Notes: a model not told the origin generated them from the letters alone. A stretch of DNA of 64,000 bases from CAKSNH01 sp964422725 (GCA_964422725.1 CAYRCC010000002.1:46714-110713); one strand, 5' to 3'. Positions 53,170 to 61,914 are shown, numbered from the stretch's first letter. Translations and numbers: made by a program.

Positions 53170-53215
53170 AAAAATCCCTTTATGACATTTTTCACGCCGT
53201 CATAAAGGGATTTTT
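53170..53215 (-). terminator. Terminator downstream of the aldo/keto reductase operon
   Basis: Perfect 17-bp inverted repeat, arms 53170-53186 and 53199-53215, with a T-run on the minus-strand transcript side. It separates the reductase operon from the tetR promoter. Confidence 0.85.
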
Positions 53216-53294
53216 AGGCTGTGGACTTATCAATTTGTTTAAAATTTTTAATGGGGTTTGTCTGTAGTCTGAAATACAGTCTTAAACCACAAAA

Positions 53295-54182
53295 TTACCA
53301 ATTCTTTTTTTCTTTCTCACAGTTGTGCTGTTTTTTGCGTTTTTCAACCATCTGCACAAACCATTCAACCATATTAGGGTCTGTATGCGAGAAAAACGCA
53401 CTCTTTCCGGTGTCGAGTGCCGCAACGGCGTTCATATCTTCGGTTGTCAGCTCAAAATCAAACACATCGAAATTTTCTTTCATTCTTTCGATATGTGTTG
53501 TTTTCGGAATTACGGCAACTCCGCGCTGAATGTGCCAGCGCAGTATTGCCTGTGCAGCCGTTTTTTTGTACTTCTCCCCTATCTTTGCAAGAGTCGGATT
53601 TGTAAACATATCGCCTCTGCCCTCACCAAACGGTGCCCACGCCTGCACGCCGACACCGTATTTTCCGCTCCACTCAAGCTGTTCGTTCTGCTGGTGCAGC
53701 GGATGAACTTCAATTTGATTCACAGCCGGCTTAACCCTTGCAAACGACGCTATGTCAACCATTCTGTCAGCGTAAAAATTTGAAATACCTATCGCGCGGA
53801 TTTTCCCCTCGTCATATAGCTCCTCCAATGCCTTGTACGCACCGTAAACATCGGAAAAAGGCTGATGCAAAAGACACATATCAAGATAATCCGTTCTCAA
53901 TTTTTCCATTGATTCATAAACCGACTTTTTCGTCTTTTCATAACCATAGTTTTCAATCCAGATTTTTGTTGTCAGAAAAATATCCTGTCGTGCCACTGCG
54001 GATTTTTCTATCGCATTTCCCACCTGTTCCTCATTGAAATAGCTCTGCGCCGTATCAATCATACGATAACCCACATTCAGCGCATCGCTTACACACCTCT
54101 CACATTCCGCCTGAGTAACCTGATATACTCCGTACCCGAGTATAGGCATTTTTACACCGTTATTTAATGTTACATATTTCAT
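53295..54182 (-). CDS. Aldo/keto reductase
   Basis: A 295-residue NADPH-dependent reductase with a TIM-barrel. The catalytic tetrad is D43, Y48 (MIDTAQSYFNEE), K73 (TTKIW) and H106 (LLHQP). IPKTTHIERMKENFDVFDFEL marks the NADP-binding end. It probably reduces aldehydes or quinone-like compounds. The upstream flavoprotein gene is 12 bp away and both lie under a MerR-type promoter, suggesting a response to reactive or toxic carbonyl compounds (inference). Length is normal for the family. Confidence 0.92.
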   Translation of the reverse strand: MKYVTLNNGVKMPILGYGVYQVTQAECERCVSDALNVGYRMIDTAQSYFNEEQVGNAIEKSAVARQDIFLTTKIWIENYGYEKTKKSVYESMEKLRTDYLDMCLLHQPFSDVYGAYKALEELYDEGKIRAIGISNFYADRMVDIASFARVKPAVNQIEVHPLHQQNEQLEWSGKYGVGVQAWAPFGEGRGDMFTNPTLAKIGEKYKKTAAQAILRWHIQRGVAVIPKTTHIERMKENFDVFDFELTTEDMNAVAALDTGKSAFFSHTDPNMVEWFVQMVEKRKKQHNCEKEKKNW

Positions 54183-54194
54183 ATTCTGTTCTCC

Positions 54195-54731
54195 TTACAC
54201 ATCTGCGCCCATCTCATAAGCTTCTTTCATACAGATGCTGTTTTTAATCTCGCCTTTTTCATAAACTCCCGTTCCGTAAATAACACCTTTCTCCACAGCA
54301 CCGTTTACACAGTCGGCATACCCTCTGAAACAGGCAAGCGTTGTGTCCATTGCCGCCTCGTCGGTGTCAGCCGCGGTCATTATGTAATAAAATTCTTTGT
54401 TTTTAACCTCGGTCCAGCGTGCAACCGTTCTGTCTATAAGAGCTTTCAGCTGTGCATCTATAGAATAAAAATACACAGGACTCGCAAAAACAATAACGTC
54501 TGCCTCTATCATTTTCCGCAATATGTCTGCCATATCATCTTTTACGGCGCACACACCTGTGTTTCTGCACGCATAGCACGCGCGGCAATAGCCGATATTC
54601 TTTTCCGCCACACGGATTTTCTCGACAAAATTGCCTTTTTCCTCAGCTCCCTTCATAAATTCATCACACAGCAAATCCGAATTTCCGCCCTTCCTCGGAC
54701 TCCCCGACAATATTAAAACTCGCTTACTCAT
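54195..54731 (-). CDS. Flavodoxin-fold NAD(P)H-dependent FMN reductase, iron-sulfur flavoprotein type
   Basis: A 178-residue flavodoxin-fold protein. The FMN phosphate loop is GSPRKGGNSDLL (10-21). C49, C52, C55 and C61 (GYCRACYACRNTGVC) form a CxxCxxCx5C cluster typical of iron-sulfur flavoproteins. ADVIVFASPVYFYSIDAQLKA is the second FMN contact. It likely moves electrons for detoxification or reductive stress defence. The gene is first in the operon under the 19-bp-spacer promoter facing merR. Confidence 0.88.
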   Translation of the reverse strand: MSKRVLILSGSPRKGGNSDLLCDEFMKGAEEKGNFVEKIRVAEKNIGYCRACYACRNTGVCAVKDDMADILRKMIEADVIVFASPVYFYSIDAQLKALIDRTVARWTEVKNKEFYYIMTAADTDEAAMDTTLACFRGYADCVNGAVEKGVIYGTGVYEKGEIKNSICMKEAYEMGADV

Positions 54732-54776
54732 TGTTTTTTTCCTCCTTGACTGAATATATTTTTTCTGCTAAAGTTG

Positions 54777-54807
54777 ATTATATAACTTAAACCTAACTTT
54801 AAGTCAA
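54777..54807 (-). promoter_or_regulatory. MerR-type promoter with 19-bp spacer and dyad operator
   Basis: Minus strand: -35 TTGACT (54802-54807), a 19-bp spacer and -10 TATAAT (54777-54782). Inside the spacer ACTTAAA (54785-54791) and TTTAAGT (54798-54804) form a 7-bp dyad. This overlong, dyad-carrying spacer is the classical MerR activation architecture. The flavoprotein-reductase operon is the target. Confidence 0.9.
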
Positions 54808-54838
54808 TACTTTTTTATAAAACGCGGAGGTATTTTTT

Positions 54839-55285
54839 ATGGTATATACAATAGGAGAAATGGCAAAATTGCTCAACATTGCCCCGTCAACACTGAGATT
54901 TTACGATAAAAGCGGTCTTTTGCCGTTTGTTGAGCGCAGCGGCGGCGGTGTAAGAATATTCAAAGACAGTGATTATGAATGGCTGAAAATAATTGAATGT
55001 CTGAAAAAGACAGGTATGCCGCTCAAGGATATTAAAGCCTTTGTTCTGATGGCTATGGACGGTGACGGCACTATAGATCAAAGGCTTGAGCTTATAAAAA
55101 AACAGAAATTATTAATGCGGCAGAAAATCGAAGAATTTCAGGAAATGCTCGACACTCTTGAATTTAAGTGCTGGTATTACGAAACCGCAAAATCAGCCGG
55201 CACAACAGCCGTACCCGCAAAAATGCCGGACAGCGAACTGCCGCCGCAATTCGTAAGTGTGCGCAAAAAATTAAAGAAACAATAG
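54839..55285 (+). CDS. MerR-family regulator
   Basis: A 148-residue activator with the family N-terminal winged helix: YTIGEMAKLLNIAPSTLRFYD, then GLLPFVERSGGGVRIF. The effector-binding tail is a coiled coil (QRLELIKKQKLLMRQKIEEFQEML) with one Cys but no paired Cys motif for metal. It is divergent from the flavoprotein and aldo/keto reductase genes, whose promoter carries its likely operator. SD GGAGG is 10 nt before the ATG. The inducer is unknown; MerR members with carbonyl or redox responses are candidates. Confidence 0.9.
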   Translation: MVYTIGEMAKLLNIAPSTLRFYDKSGLLPFVERSGGGVRIFKDSDYEWLKIIECLKKTGMPLKDIKAFVLMAMDGDGTIDQRLELIKKQKLLMRQKIEEFQEMLDTLEFKCWYYETAKSAGTTAVPAKMPDSELPPQFVSVRKKLKKQ

Positions 55286-55364
55286 CTCAAAGCACTCTCC
55301 CCCTGCCCAACACGCCGGCAAGCTTTGATTACCGCATAAATTTCATCAGGCTTTTACATAATGT

Positions 55365-55393
55365 TTGACACAGCCGAAATGATAATTTATAAT
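55365..55393 (+). promoter_or_regulatory. Consensus promoter of the DUF6518-like/AraC pair
   Basis: -35 TTGACA (55365-55370), 17 bp, -10 TATAAT (55388-55393); both perfect consensus. Confidence 0.85.
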
Positions 55394-55413
55394 ATTTACG
55401 GGAGGTGAACATT

Positions 55414-56058
55414 ATGACATTTCTTAATCGTCTGCGCCGCGCGGATAAGCCGATGACAATGTCGGCAAAGGTTGTTAATACGCTTTTGGTTTTGATTTTC
55501 GGCGCGGTTTTGGGAGTGCTTACAAAAGCTTTGGATGCTATACCGGCAAACGAACTGCCGCCGATACTCGAATATGCGGACATTGCCAATTTTTTCGGTC
55601 GCTTTGCGGTCTGGCTGTTGATCGGAATATGTATTTGCTTTTACAGCAATTCGGCGTTAAGGGCCGCGGTAAACGCATTTGTGTTCTTTTTGGGAATGGT
55701 TTCAGCCTATTATTTGTATACCGAATTTGCATTTGGCTTCTTTCCGAAAAGTTATGCACTTGTATGGTTTGCCTTTACCGCATTATCCCCCTTTTTGGCA
55801 CTCGTATGCAGTTTGGCAAAAGGCGAAGGCAAAACAGCGTTTGCTGTCTGCGCGGCGGTAATTGCGGTATTGTTCAATACGGTGTTCGTTTACGGCAGAT
55901 TTTACTTTGAAGCACGCTCCATAGCGGAAACGGCGGTGTTTTTCATCGGATTGATTGTGTTAAAACGCGCTACACTCAAAGAAACCTTGCAAGTCACCGC
56001 ACTCGGAGTCGGAATTGCATTTATTCTGAATTTGCTGATTCCGTTTCATTTCGGTTAA
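55414..56058 (+). CDS. DUF6518-like membrane protein
   Basis: A 214-residue membrane protein with about six hydrophobic segments. Motifs GAVLGVLTKALDAIP, RAAVNAFVFFLGMVSAYYLYTEFAFGFFPKSY and ALSPFLALVCSLAKGEGK look like the clostridial DUF6518 family as I remember it; its function is unknown. The ATG at 55414 has GGAGG 8 nt upstream; a GTG 9 bp earlier overlaps that site. It precedes an AraC-family gene by 34 bp under the same consensus promoter. Confidence 0.65.
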   Translation: MTFLNRLRRADKPMTMSAKVVNTLLVLIFGAVLGVLTKALDAIPANELPPILEYADIANFFGRFAVWLLIGICICFYSNSALRAAVNAFVFFLGMVSAYYLYTEFAFGFFPKSYALVWFAFTALSPFLALVCSLAKGEGKTAFAVCAAVIAVLFNTVFVYGRFYFEARSIAETAVFFIGLIVLKRATLKETLQVTALGVGIAFILNLLIPFHFG

Positions 56059-56092
56059 AATTCAAACACTACATTAAATGAGGATATAATAT

Positions 56093-57052
56093 ATGGACAC
56101 TGCACTTATAAATCAGCTTAAATCAATAAGTAAAGAAGAACGCGAGCTGCTCGGCGGCAAAACCGCGATAAACCGCGGTATATATATGAAAAACAATTCC
56201 TCAAAAATCGACAGTGCGCTTTTACTCGAAAAAGGGAAACTGATTACACTGCGTCCGCACACGCGTTTTGTGCATTTCCCGGCACACACGCACAATTATG
56301 TGGAAATGGTATATATGTGTAACGGTCAAACCAAGCACCGCATAAACGGACACGACATTCTTTTAAAAAAAGGCGAACTACTGCTTTTAAGTCAAAACGC
56401 AGAGCAGGAAATATTCCCCGCCGGTGCGGACGACATTGCGGTTAATTTTATTATACTTCCTCAGTTTTTCGACACCGCAATCCGTATGATAGGCGAAGAA
56501 AGCAATCCGATACGCGATTTTCTCATTGACTGTCTTAAAGGCGAAAGTCGATTTGTCGATTATCTGCATTTTGAAGTTGCGGACGTACTGCCGATACAAA
56601 ACCTTGTCGAAAACCTTATATGGACGCTCGTAAACCGCCAAAACAACAAAAGAAGTATAAATCAGTCGACAATGGGACTATTGTTTCTCCAGCTTGCAAA
56701 CTACACCGACACCATCAAAACAGACCCTCAATATGCCGAACAACAGCTCATCTTTAAGGTACTGCGATATATAGAGGATAATTACAAAAATGCCTCGCTC
56801 GGAGAAATCGCTGCCGAAATGCACTATGACCTAAGCTGGCTGAGCCGCGAAATAAAGGCTCAGACAGGCAAAAATTTCACTGAGCTTGTACAGGCAAAAC
56901 GCCTTAATCAGGCGGCTTTCCTTTTGAAAACCACCTCACTCAAGGTGGCACAGATAAGCGAAAATGTCGGATACGAAAATTTCAGTTACTTTCACCGTAT
57001 TTTCCGCAAGCATTACGGAATGTCGCCGCGCAAATACCGCTGCTGCAAATAA
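56093..57052 (+). CDS. AraC-family regulator upstream of rhaA
   Basis: A 319-residue regulator. The N-terminal cupin-like sensor (FPAHTHNYVEMVYMCNG, ILLKKGELLLLSQNAEQEI; about 60-110) precedes the C-terminal helix-turn-helix pair (ASLGEIAAEMHYDLSWLSREI, LKVAQISENVGYENFSYFHRIF). rhaA starts 127 bp downstream in the same direction with its own promoter, so L-rhamnose is a likely inducer (inference). GAGGATAT is upstream of the ATG. Confidence 0.9.
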   Translation: MDTALINQLKSISKEERELLGGKTAINRGIYMKNNSSKIDSALLLEKGKLITLRPHTRFVHFPAHTHNYVEMVYMCNGQTKHRINGHDILLKKGELLLLSQNAEQEIFPAGADDIAVNFIILPQFFDTAIRMIGEESNPIRDFLIDCLKGESRFVDYLHFEVADVLPIQNLVENLIWTLVNRQNNKRSINQSTMGLLFLQLANYTDTIKTDPQYAEQQLIFKVLRYIEDNYKNASLGEIAAEMHYDLSWLSREIKAQTGKNFTELVQAKRLNQAAFLLKTTSLKVAQISENVGYENFSYFHRIFRKHYGMSPRKYRCCK

Positions 57053-57092
57053 GGACACTTTTTCAGTCAAAACAATAACTTTTTTTATGTAC

Positions 57093-57121
57093 TTGCAAAA
57101 GCTATAATTAAGGTATATAAT
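57093..57121 (+). promoter_or_regulatory. rhaA promoter
   Basis: -35 TTGCAA (57093-57098), 17 bp, -10 TATAAT (57116-57121). Confidence 0.7.
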
Positions 57122-57132
57122 GATTGCATAGA

Positions 57133-57151
57133 GCAATTTGAAACAAATTGC
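57133..57151 (+). other. Hairpin in the rhaA leader
   Basis: GCAATTTG (57133-57140), AAA, CAAATTGC (57144-57151): a perfect 8-bp stem starting about 5 nt after the predicted transcription start. It could be an operator or a 5' mRNA stabiliser. Confidence 0.5.
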
Positions 57152-57179
57152 AAAATAAATTACAAAGGAGATAAAACCA

Positions 57180-58430
57180 ATGAACGCAAGATACGAATCT
57201 GCAAAAGAAATTTACAAATCATTCGGTGTCGATACCGATGCCGCTATCCAAACACTCAAAACCATTCCTGTTTCGCTCCACTGCTGGCAGGGTGACGATG
57301 TCGGCGGTTTTGACACAAAGGGTCCGCTGACGGGCGGTATTCAGGCAACGGGTAATTATCCGGGAAAAGCAACAACCGTCGAACAGCTTATGGCAGACAT
57401 TGACAAGGTTTTGTCACTGTGTCCGGGTGCAAAGAAGCTTAATCTTCACGCAAGCTATGCGGCTTTTGAAGACGGCGAATTTGCCGACAGAGATAAGCTT
57501 GAACCGAAACACTTCAAAAAGTGGGTTGATTTTGCAAAAGAGAGAAATATGGGTCTTGACTTTAACCCTACTTTCTTCTCGCACGACAAAGTTAAAGACG
57601 GTCTTACGCTTTCAAGTCCGGACGAGGCAACAAGACGTTTCTGGATTGAACACGGCAAGGCTTGTATCAGAATTTCACAGTATTTTGCCGAGGAAACAGG
57701 CGTTCCTTGCGTAATGAATATTTGGACGGGTGACGGTTATAAGGATATTCCGGCTGACAGAATGGGTCCGAGAGTACGCTATAAAGAGTCAATAGAAGAA
57801 ATTTTGTCAGAGCCGTTTGACAAGAGTAAGGTTAAGCCGTGCGTTGAGTCAAAAGTATTCGGTATCGGCGTTGAGGCTTACACAGCCGGCAGTGCAGAGT
57901 TTACACTGAGCTTTGCCGCAACTCACGACGGTTGTCTGCCTTTGATGGACAACGGACACTACCACCCTACCGAAGTTGTTTCGGACAAAATTCCGGCACT
58001 TTTGACATTCTTCCCTGAAATCGCTCTCCACATTACGCGTCCTATCCGTTGGGATTCCGACCACGTTGTATTGTTTGACGACGAAACAAAGGAAATGGCA
58101 AAAGAAATTGTACGCTGTGATGCTTTGGATAAAGTGTATATGGCACTTGATTTCTTTGATGCAAGCATTAACCGTATTTCAGCTTGGACCGTAGGTTTCA
58201 GAAGCTGGCAAAAGGCTCTGCTTTCAGCTTTGTGTACTCCGAACAAGGCTTTGAAGGACTTGCAGGATAACAACAAGATGACTGAGCTTATGATGATGCA
58301 GGAAGAAATTAAGACACTTCCGTTCGGTGACGTTTGGGCACAGTATTGCGAGGAGTGCGGAGTTGTTGCCGACAAATCGTGGTTTGACGAAATTGTTAAG
58401 TACGAAAACGACGTATTGAGCAAGAGATAA
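57180..58430 (+). CDS. rhaA: L-rhamnose isomerase
   Basis: A 416-residue TIM-barrel metalloenzyme that converts L-rhamnose to L-rhamnulose. Identity rests on length and on KTIPVSLHCWQGDDVGGF, GGIQATGNYPGKA, LNLHASYA, MGLDFNPTFFSH, MNIWTGDGYKDIPADR, VESKVFGIGVEAYTAGSAEF and LLMDNGHYHPTE-type motifs (here LPLMDNGHYHP), which supply the metal-binding E, D and H residues. AAAGGAGAT precedes the ATG. rhaB and rhaD are not adjacent; the kinase and aldolase must be elsewhere. It connects rhamnogalacturonan breakdown by the PL11/GH105 enzymes to central metabolism. Confidence 0.96.
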   Translation: MNARYESAKEIYKSFGVDTDAAIQTLKTIPVSLHCWQGDDVGGFDTKGPLTGGIQATGNYPGKATTVEQLMADIDKVLSLCPGAKKLNLHASYAAFEDGEFADRDKLEPKHFKKWVDFAKERNMGLDFNPTFFSHDKVKDGLTLSSPDEATRRFWIEHGKACIRISQYFAEETGVPCVMNIWTGDGYKDIPADRMGPRVRYKESIEEILSEPFDKSKVKPCVESKVFGIGVEAYTAGSAEFTLSFAATHDGCLPLMDNGHYHPTEVVSDKIPALLTFFPEIALHITRPIRWDSDHVVLFDDETKEMAKEIVRCDALDKVYMALDFFDASINRISAWTVGFRSWQKALLSALCTPNKALKDLQDNNKMTELMMMQEEIKTLPFGDVWAQYCEECGVVADKSWFDEIVKYENDVLSKR

Positions 58431-58482
58431 TTTACATAGTAATCAGTTAAAACCGCCGGTTTAACGGTGGATACGGACTATA

Positions 58483-58518
58483 AAAAATCGGCTGCAAATT
58501 CTGTTGCAGCCGATTTTT
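58483..58518 (+). terminator. Terminator after rhaA
   Basis: AAAAATCGGCTGCAA (58483-58497) pairs perfectly with TTGCAGCCGATTTTT (58504-58518), loop 6 nt, ending in T-run. Confidence 0.9.
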
Positions 58519-58662
58519 ACGTTACCGAAACCAATATTTTTATAAAGATACAAATGTATGGTTTTAAAAAACTCCGTTTATACGTTTTGCAAACTTTTGT
58601 CAAAAACGAACCATATGTTTGACAATTGCAGAAATAATTATCAAATAATTTATCCGTTAATG
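58519..58662. other. AT-rich spacer between rhaA terminator and rsfS promoter
   Basis: No gene. One imperfect inverted repeat is present: about 58552-58564 (CAAATGTATGGTT) with about 58606-58618 (AACCATATGTTTG), 11 of 13 paired, about 40 nt apart. Confidence 0.4.
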
Positions 58663-58691
58663 TTGAAAAATATTTTGCGGTGTGGTAAAAT
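58663..58691 (+). promoter_or_regulatory. Promoter of the rsfS-leuS transcript
   Basis: -35 TTGAAA (58663-58668), 17 bp, -10 TAAAAT (58686-58691). Start near 58698, leaving a leader of about 306 nt. Confidence 0.7.
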
Positions 58692-58697
58692 GATTAT

Positions 58698-59004
58698 AAT
58701 ACAGCAACCGTATATTCAGCCAACATTTTGACGGTGCGGTTTGGTGTGTCACCTAAAATGCGGTTTTGACCGTTTACTTTCGATGACACAAGCTTAGCAA
58801 GCGGCAAAATTAGAAATGCTGTTTGCACAGCAGATTGGGTTTAATACCGAAAATTGCGTAAAACCGATTTGTTGCCCGTGCAGTTTCCGTCCCTGACGAA
58901 CACACGGGTACAATTTCCATTTAACGCTTTGTCCGCCCACAGACAAAAGGGTTAAAGCTTCTATTATTATTTGTATTTGTGGGCAGAAAGGCTGCGGAAA
59001 ATTT
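58698..59004 (+). ncRNA. Candidate structured leader RNA upstream of rsfS-leuS
   Basis: A leader of about 306 nt with several stems: TGTGTCA/TGACACA (58745-58751 with 58784-58790) enclosing CGGT/ACCG; GCTT/AAGC (58792-58802); TGCTGT/ACAGCA (58817-58832); CCCGTG/CACGGG (58875-58880 with 58903-58908) with an inner CGTC/GACG; and TTAAC-TTTGTC/GACAAA-GTTAA (58921-58955). The loop of the last stem, GCCCACA (58935-58941), is perfectly complementary to TGTGGGC (58978-58984) just before the SD, so a pseudoknot or switch is possible. It does not match the T-box (no GGGTGGNACC motif), SAM, TPP or GEMM consensus that I know. Whether it is a cis-regulator or a separate RNA cannot be decided from sequence alone. 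Confidence 0.45.
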
Positions 59005-59346
59005 ATGGAAATTGTTGAAAAAGCCAAAAAGATAGCGGAAATATTGGACAGCAAAAAGGCAAAAGACATACAAATTCTTGATGTCGGAGAATTAACGGCT
59101 CTTGCCGATTATTTCGTGCTGTGTTCGTGTACGTCCTCGGTACAGCTGAGAGCATGCGCCGATGAGGTTGAGGAAAAAATGAAAGAGTTGGGGGTTGAAC
59201 CCATCCACACCGACGGTTACCGTTCGGGTACGTGGATTGCACTTGACTATGCAGACGTCATCGTTCATATTTTCCTTGAAGAAACACGCGAATTTTATTC
59301 GGTGGAACGACTGTGGACCGATGCCGTTTCGGTTAACCTTGACTAA
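59005..59346 (+). CDS. rsfS: Ribosome silencing factor RsfS
   Basis: A 113-residue protein with the RsfS fold: DIQILDVGELTALADYFVLCS (about 21-41), RACADEVEEKMKELG, GTWIALDYADVIVHIF and EETREFYSVERLW. It binds ribosomal protein L14 and blocks subunit joining under starvation. The start (ATG at 59005) lies 13 nt after AAAGG, and an alternative SD-like GCGGAA is closer. leuS starts 31 bp after its stop, so the pair shares the long leader. nadD, often upstream of rsfS, is absent. Confidence 0.93.
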   Translation: MEIVEKAKKIAEILDSKKAKDIQILDVGELTALADYFVLCSCTSSVQLRACADEVEEKMKELGVEPIHTDGYRSGTWIALDYADVIVHIFLEETREFYSVERLWTDAVSVNLD

Positions 59347-59377
59347 AGTAATTTAAAATAAGAGAGGATATATTTCA

Positions 59378-61789
59378 ATGGAAAATTATAATTTTGCCCA
59401 AATCGAAAAAAAGTGGCAGGATAAGTGGGAGCGGTGCGGCTGTTTCCATGCAAGCAACACAAGCGATAAGCCAAAATTTTACGGACTGATAGAGTTCCCG
59501 TACCCGTCGGGCGCAGGACTGCACGTGGGTCATCCGCGAGGATACACGGCTCTTGATATAATCGCAAGAAAGCGCCGTCTTGAGGGGTATAACGTTTTAT
59601 ACCCTATCGGATTTGACGCTTTCGGTCTGCCGACGGAGAATTTCGCGATTAAAAACAAAATCCACCCTAAAACAGTGACAAAAAACAACATTGAAAATTT
59701 CACACGTCAGCTTAAAAGCCTTGGCTTTTCGTTTGACTGGGAGCGTCAGGTAAACACGACCGACCCGTCCTACTACAAATGGACACAATGGATATTCTTA
59801 CAGCTGTTCAAAAAAGGACTTGCCTACAAACAGGAAATGCCGATTAACTGGTGTACAGGCTGTAAAGTAGGTTTGTCAAACGAGGAGGTTGTCAACGGTA
59901 CCTGTGAAAGATGCGGCAGCGAAGTGGTTCAGAAAAGAAAAAGCCAGTGGATGCTGAAGATTACCGAGTACGCAGAAAAGCTTATCAAGGATTTGGACGA
60001 AACCGCATATATCGAAAAGGTTAAAACCCAGCAGAAAAACTGGATTGGACGTTCGGAGGGTGCAGAGGTTAAATTTACTCTTTCGTCAGGTGACGATATG
60101 ATAGTTTACACAACGCGCGCCGATACACTGTTCGGTGCTACATATGTTGTTATGTCGCCGGAACATTCTCTTGTGCAGAAACTGAAACCTCAGATTACAA
60201 ACTGGGATAAGGTCTGCGAGTATATCGTTCAGGCGAGCAAAAAATCCGAATTTGAACGGACGGAGCTTGCAAAGGATAAAACAGGCGTACAGCTTGAGGG
60301 AATTTATGCGGTAAATCCGGCAAACGGCAAACAGCTGCCTGTCTGGATTTCCGATTATGTACTCGTAACGTACGGTACAGGGGCGATTATGGCAGTGCCT
60401 GCTCATGACAGCCGCGACTGGGAATTTGCAAAGAAGTTTAATCTTCCTATTATAGAGGTCGTTTCGGGCGGTGAAAACGTTCAGGAAACGGCTTACACAG
60501 ATGTGTACGAGGGTACTATGGTCAATTCCGGTTTCCTTGACGGAAAAAGCGTAAAAGAGGCAATTCCGGCAATGATCAGCTGGCTTGAGGAAAAGGGACT
60601 CGGCAAACGCAAGGTAAATTACAAGCTCCGCGACTGGGTATTTTCGCGTCAGAGATACTGGGGTGAACCGATTCCGCTGGTACACTGTGAAAAGTGCGGC
60701 TGGGTAGCGATTCCGGAAAGTGAGCTTCCGCTCGAACTTCCGGAAATAGAAAGTTTTGAACCGGGTGAAAACGGCGAATCACCGCTTGCGAAAGCGTATG
60801 ACTGGATAGATACAACCTGTCCGCACTGCGGCGCGAAAGCACAGCGCGAAACCGATACTATGCCGCAGTGGGCAGGCTCGTCGTGGTATTTCTTGAGATA
60901 TATGGACCCTGATAACGACAATGCACTTGCCTCAAAAGAGGCACTTGAGTATTGGTCGCCTGTTGATTGGTACAACGGAGGAATGGAGCATACAACACTG
61001 CATTTGCTTTATTCGCGTTTTTGGCATAAGTTCCTTTATGATATCGGCGTAGTACCGACGAAAGAGCCGTATTACAAGAGAACGTCACACGGTATGATTC
61101 TTGGTGAAAACAACGAGAAAATGTCAAAATCGAGAGGAAATGTAATAAATCCGGACGATGTTGTAAACGAATTCGGTGCTGATGCATTCAGAACATACGA
61201 GATGTTTATAGGGGCGTTCGATCAAGCTACTCCGTGGTCACAACAGGGACTGAAGGGTTGTTACAAATTCCTTGAACGAGTATGGAATGTTCAGGATATG
61301 GTTAACGAGGAAACCGGCTATTCCAAAGAGCTTGAGAGTATTATGCACAAGACCATCAAAAAAGTCGGTGAGGACTATGAGCGTATGAAATATAATACCG
61401 CAATTGCGGCTATGATGAGCTTGGTAAATGAGTTCTACAAAGCCGGAACTGTTACAAAGGGTGAGTTTATGACATTGCTTACGCTTTTAAACCCGGTAGC
61501 ACCGCATATCACCGAGGAGCTTTGGGAAAAGTTCGGCGGCAGCGGTATTCTTGCGACGGGCAAATGGCCTGAATACGACGAATCAAAGACGGTGGACGAT
61601 GAAGTGGAGATTGTTGTTCAGATTAACGGCAAAATCCGCGATAAAATGATGATTGCAACAGGATTGGACAAAGCGGCTACCGAAAAAGCGGCTATGGAAT
61701 CGGAGCGTTTGAAAGAGCTTATAGACGGCAAAACAGTCGTTAAGGTTATAGCGGTTCCGGGCAAACTGGTTAATGTGGTAGTTAAATAA
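59378..61789 (+). CDS. leuS: Leucyl-tRNA synthetase
   Basis: An 803-residue class I synthetase. Marks are FPYPSGAGLHVGHPRGYTALD (HIGH motif HVGH at 49-52), the CP1 editing domain (TTRADTLFGATYVVMSPEH), the zinc-binding CTGCKVGLSNEEVVNGTCERC pattern (CxxC pairs), the second Cys pair in LVHCEKCGW, and EKMSKSRGNVINPDDV (KMSKS at about 581-585). SD AGAGAGG precedes the ATG. It is cotranscribed with rsfS, and no leucine T-box is visible upstream. Confidence 0.96.
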   Translation: MENYNFAQIEKKWQDKWERCGCFHASNTSDKPKFYGLIEFPYPSGAGLHVGHPRGYTALDIIARKRRLEGYNVLYPIGFDAFGLPTENFAIKNKIHPKTVTKNNIENFTRQLKSLGFSFDWERQVNTTDPSYYKWTQWIFLQLFKKGLAYKQEMPINWCTGCKVGLSNEEVVNGTCERCGSEVVQKRKSQWMLKITEYAEKLIKDLDETAYIEKVKTQQKNWIGRSEGAEVKFTLSSGDDMIVYTTRADTLFGATYVVMSPEHSLVQKLKPQITNWDKVCEYIVQASKKSEFERTELAKDKTGVQLEGIYAVNPANGKQLPVWISDYVLVTYGTGAIMAVPAHDSRDWEFAKKFNLPIIEVVSGGENVQETAYTDVYEGTMVNSGFLDGKSVKEAIPAMISWLEEKGLGKRKVNYKLRDWVFSRQRYWGEPIPLVHCEKCGWVAIPESELPLELPEIESFEPGENGESPLAKAYDWIDTTCPHCGAKAQRETDTMPQWAGSSWYFLRYMDPDNDNALASKEALEYWSPVDWYNGGMEHTTLHLLYSRFWHKFLYDIGVVPTKEPYYKRTSHGMILGENNEKMSKSRGNVINPDDVVNEFGADAFRTYEMFIGAFDQATPWSQQGLKGCYKFLERVWNVQDMVNEETGYSKELESIMHKTIKKVGEDYERMKYNTAIAAMMSLVNEFYKAGTVTKGEFMTLLTLLNPVAPHITEELWEKFGGSGILATGKWPEYDESKTVDDEVEIVVQINGKIRDKMMIATGLDKAATEKAAMESERLKELIDGKTVVKVIAVPGKLVNVVVK

Positions 61790-61851
61790 AGAATATCGGC
61801 AAACAGCAAGCTTGGATTGATTCAAAAAGCGTAAGTTTGCTTACACTTTGT

Positions 61852-61881
61852 GCGGACAAGCTCATTTTGGGGTTTGTCCGC
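61852..61881 (+). terminator. Terminator after leuS
   Basis: GCGGACAA (61852-61859) pairs with TTGTCCGC (61874-61881), followed by TTTGATTTTT. A smaller GTAAG/CTTAC hairpin lies just upstream. Confidence 0.7.
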
Positions 61882-61914
61882 TTTGATTTTTGAAAAGGAC
61901 AGTGAGATTTATAA

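Noticed and set aside
58698..59004. Leucine T-box upstream of rsfS-leuS
   Set aside because: The conserved T-box sequence (GGGTGGNACC) and the matching terminator/antiterminator pair are not present, though position would fit.
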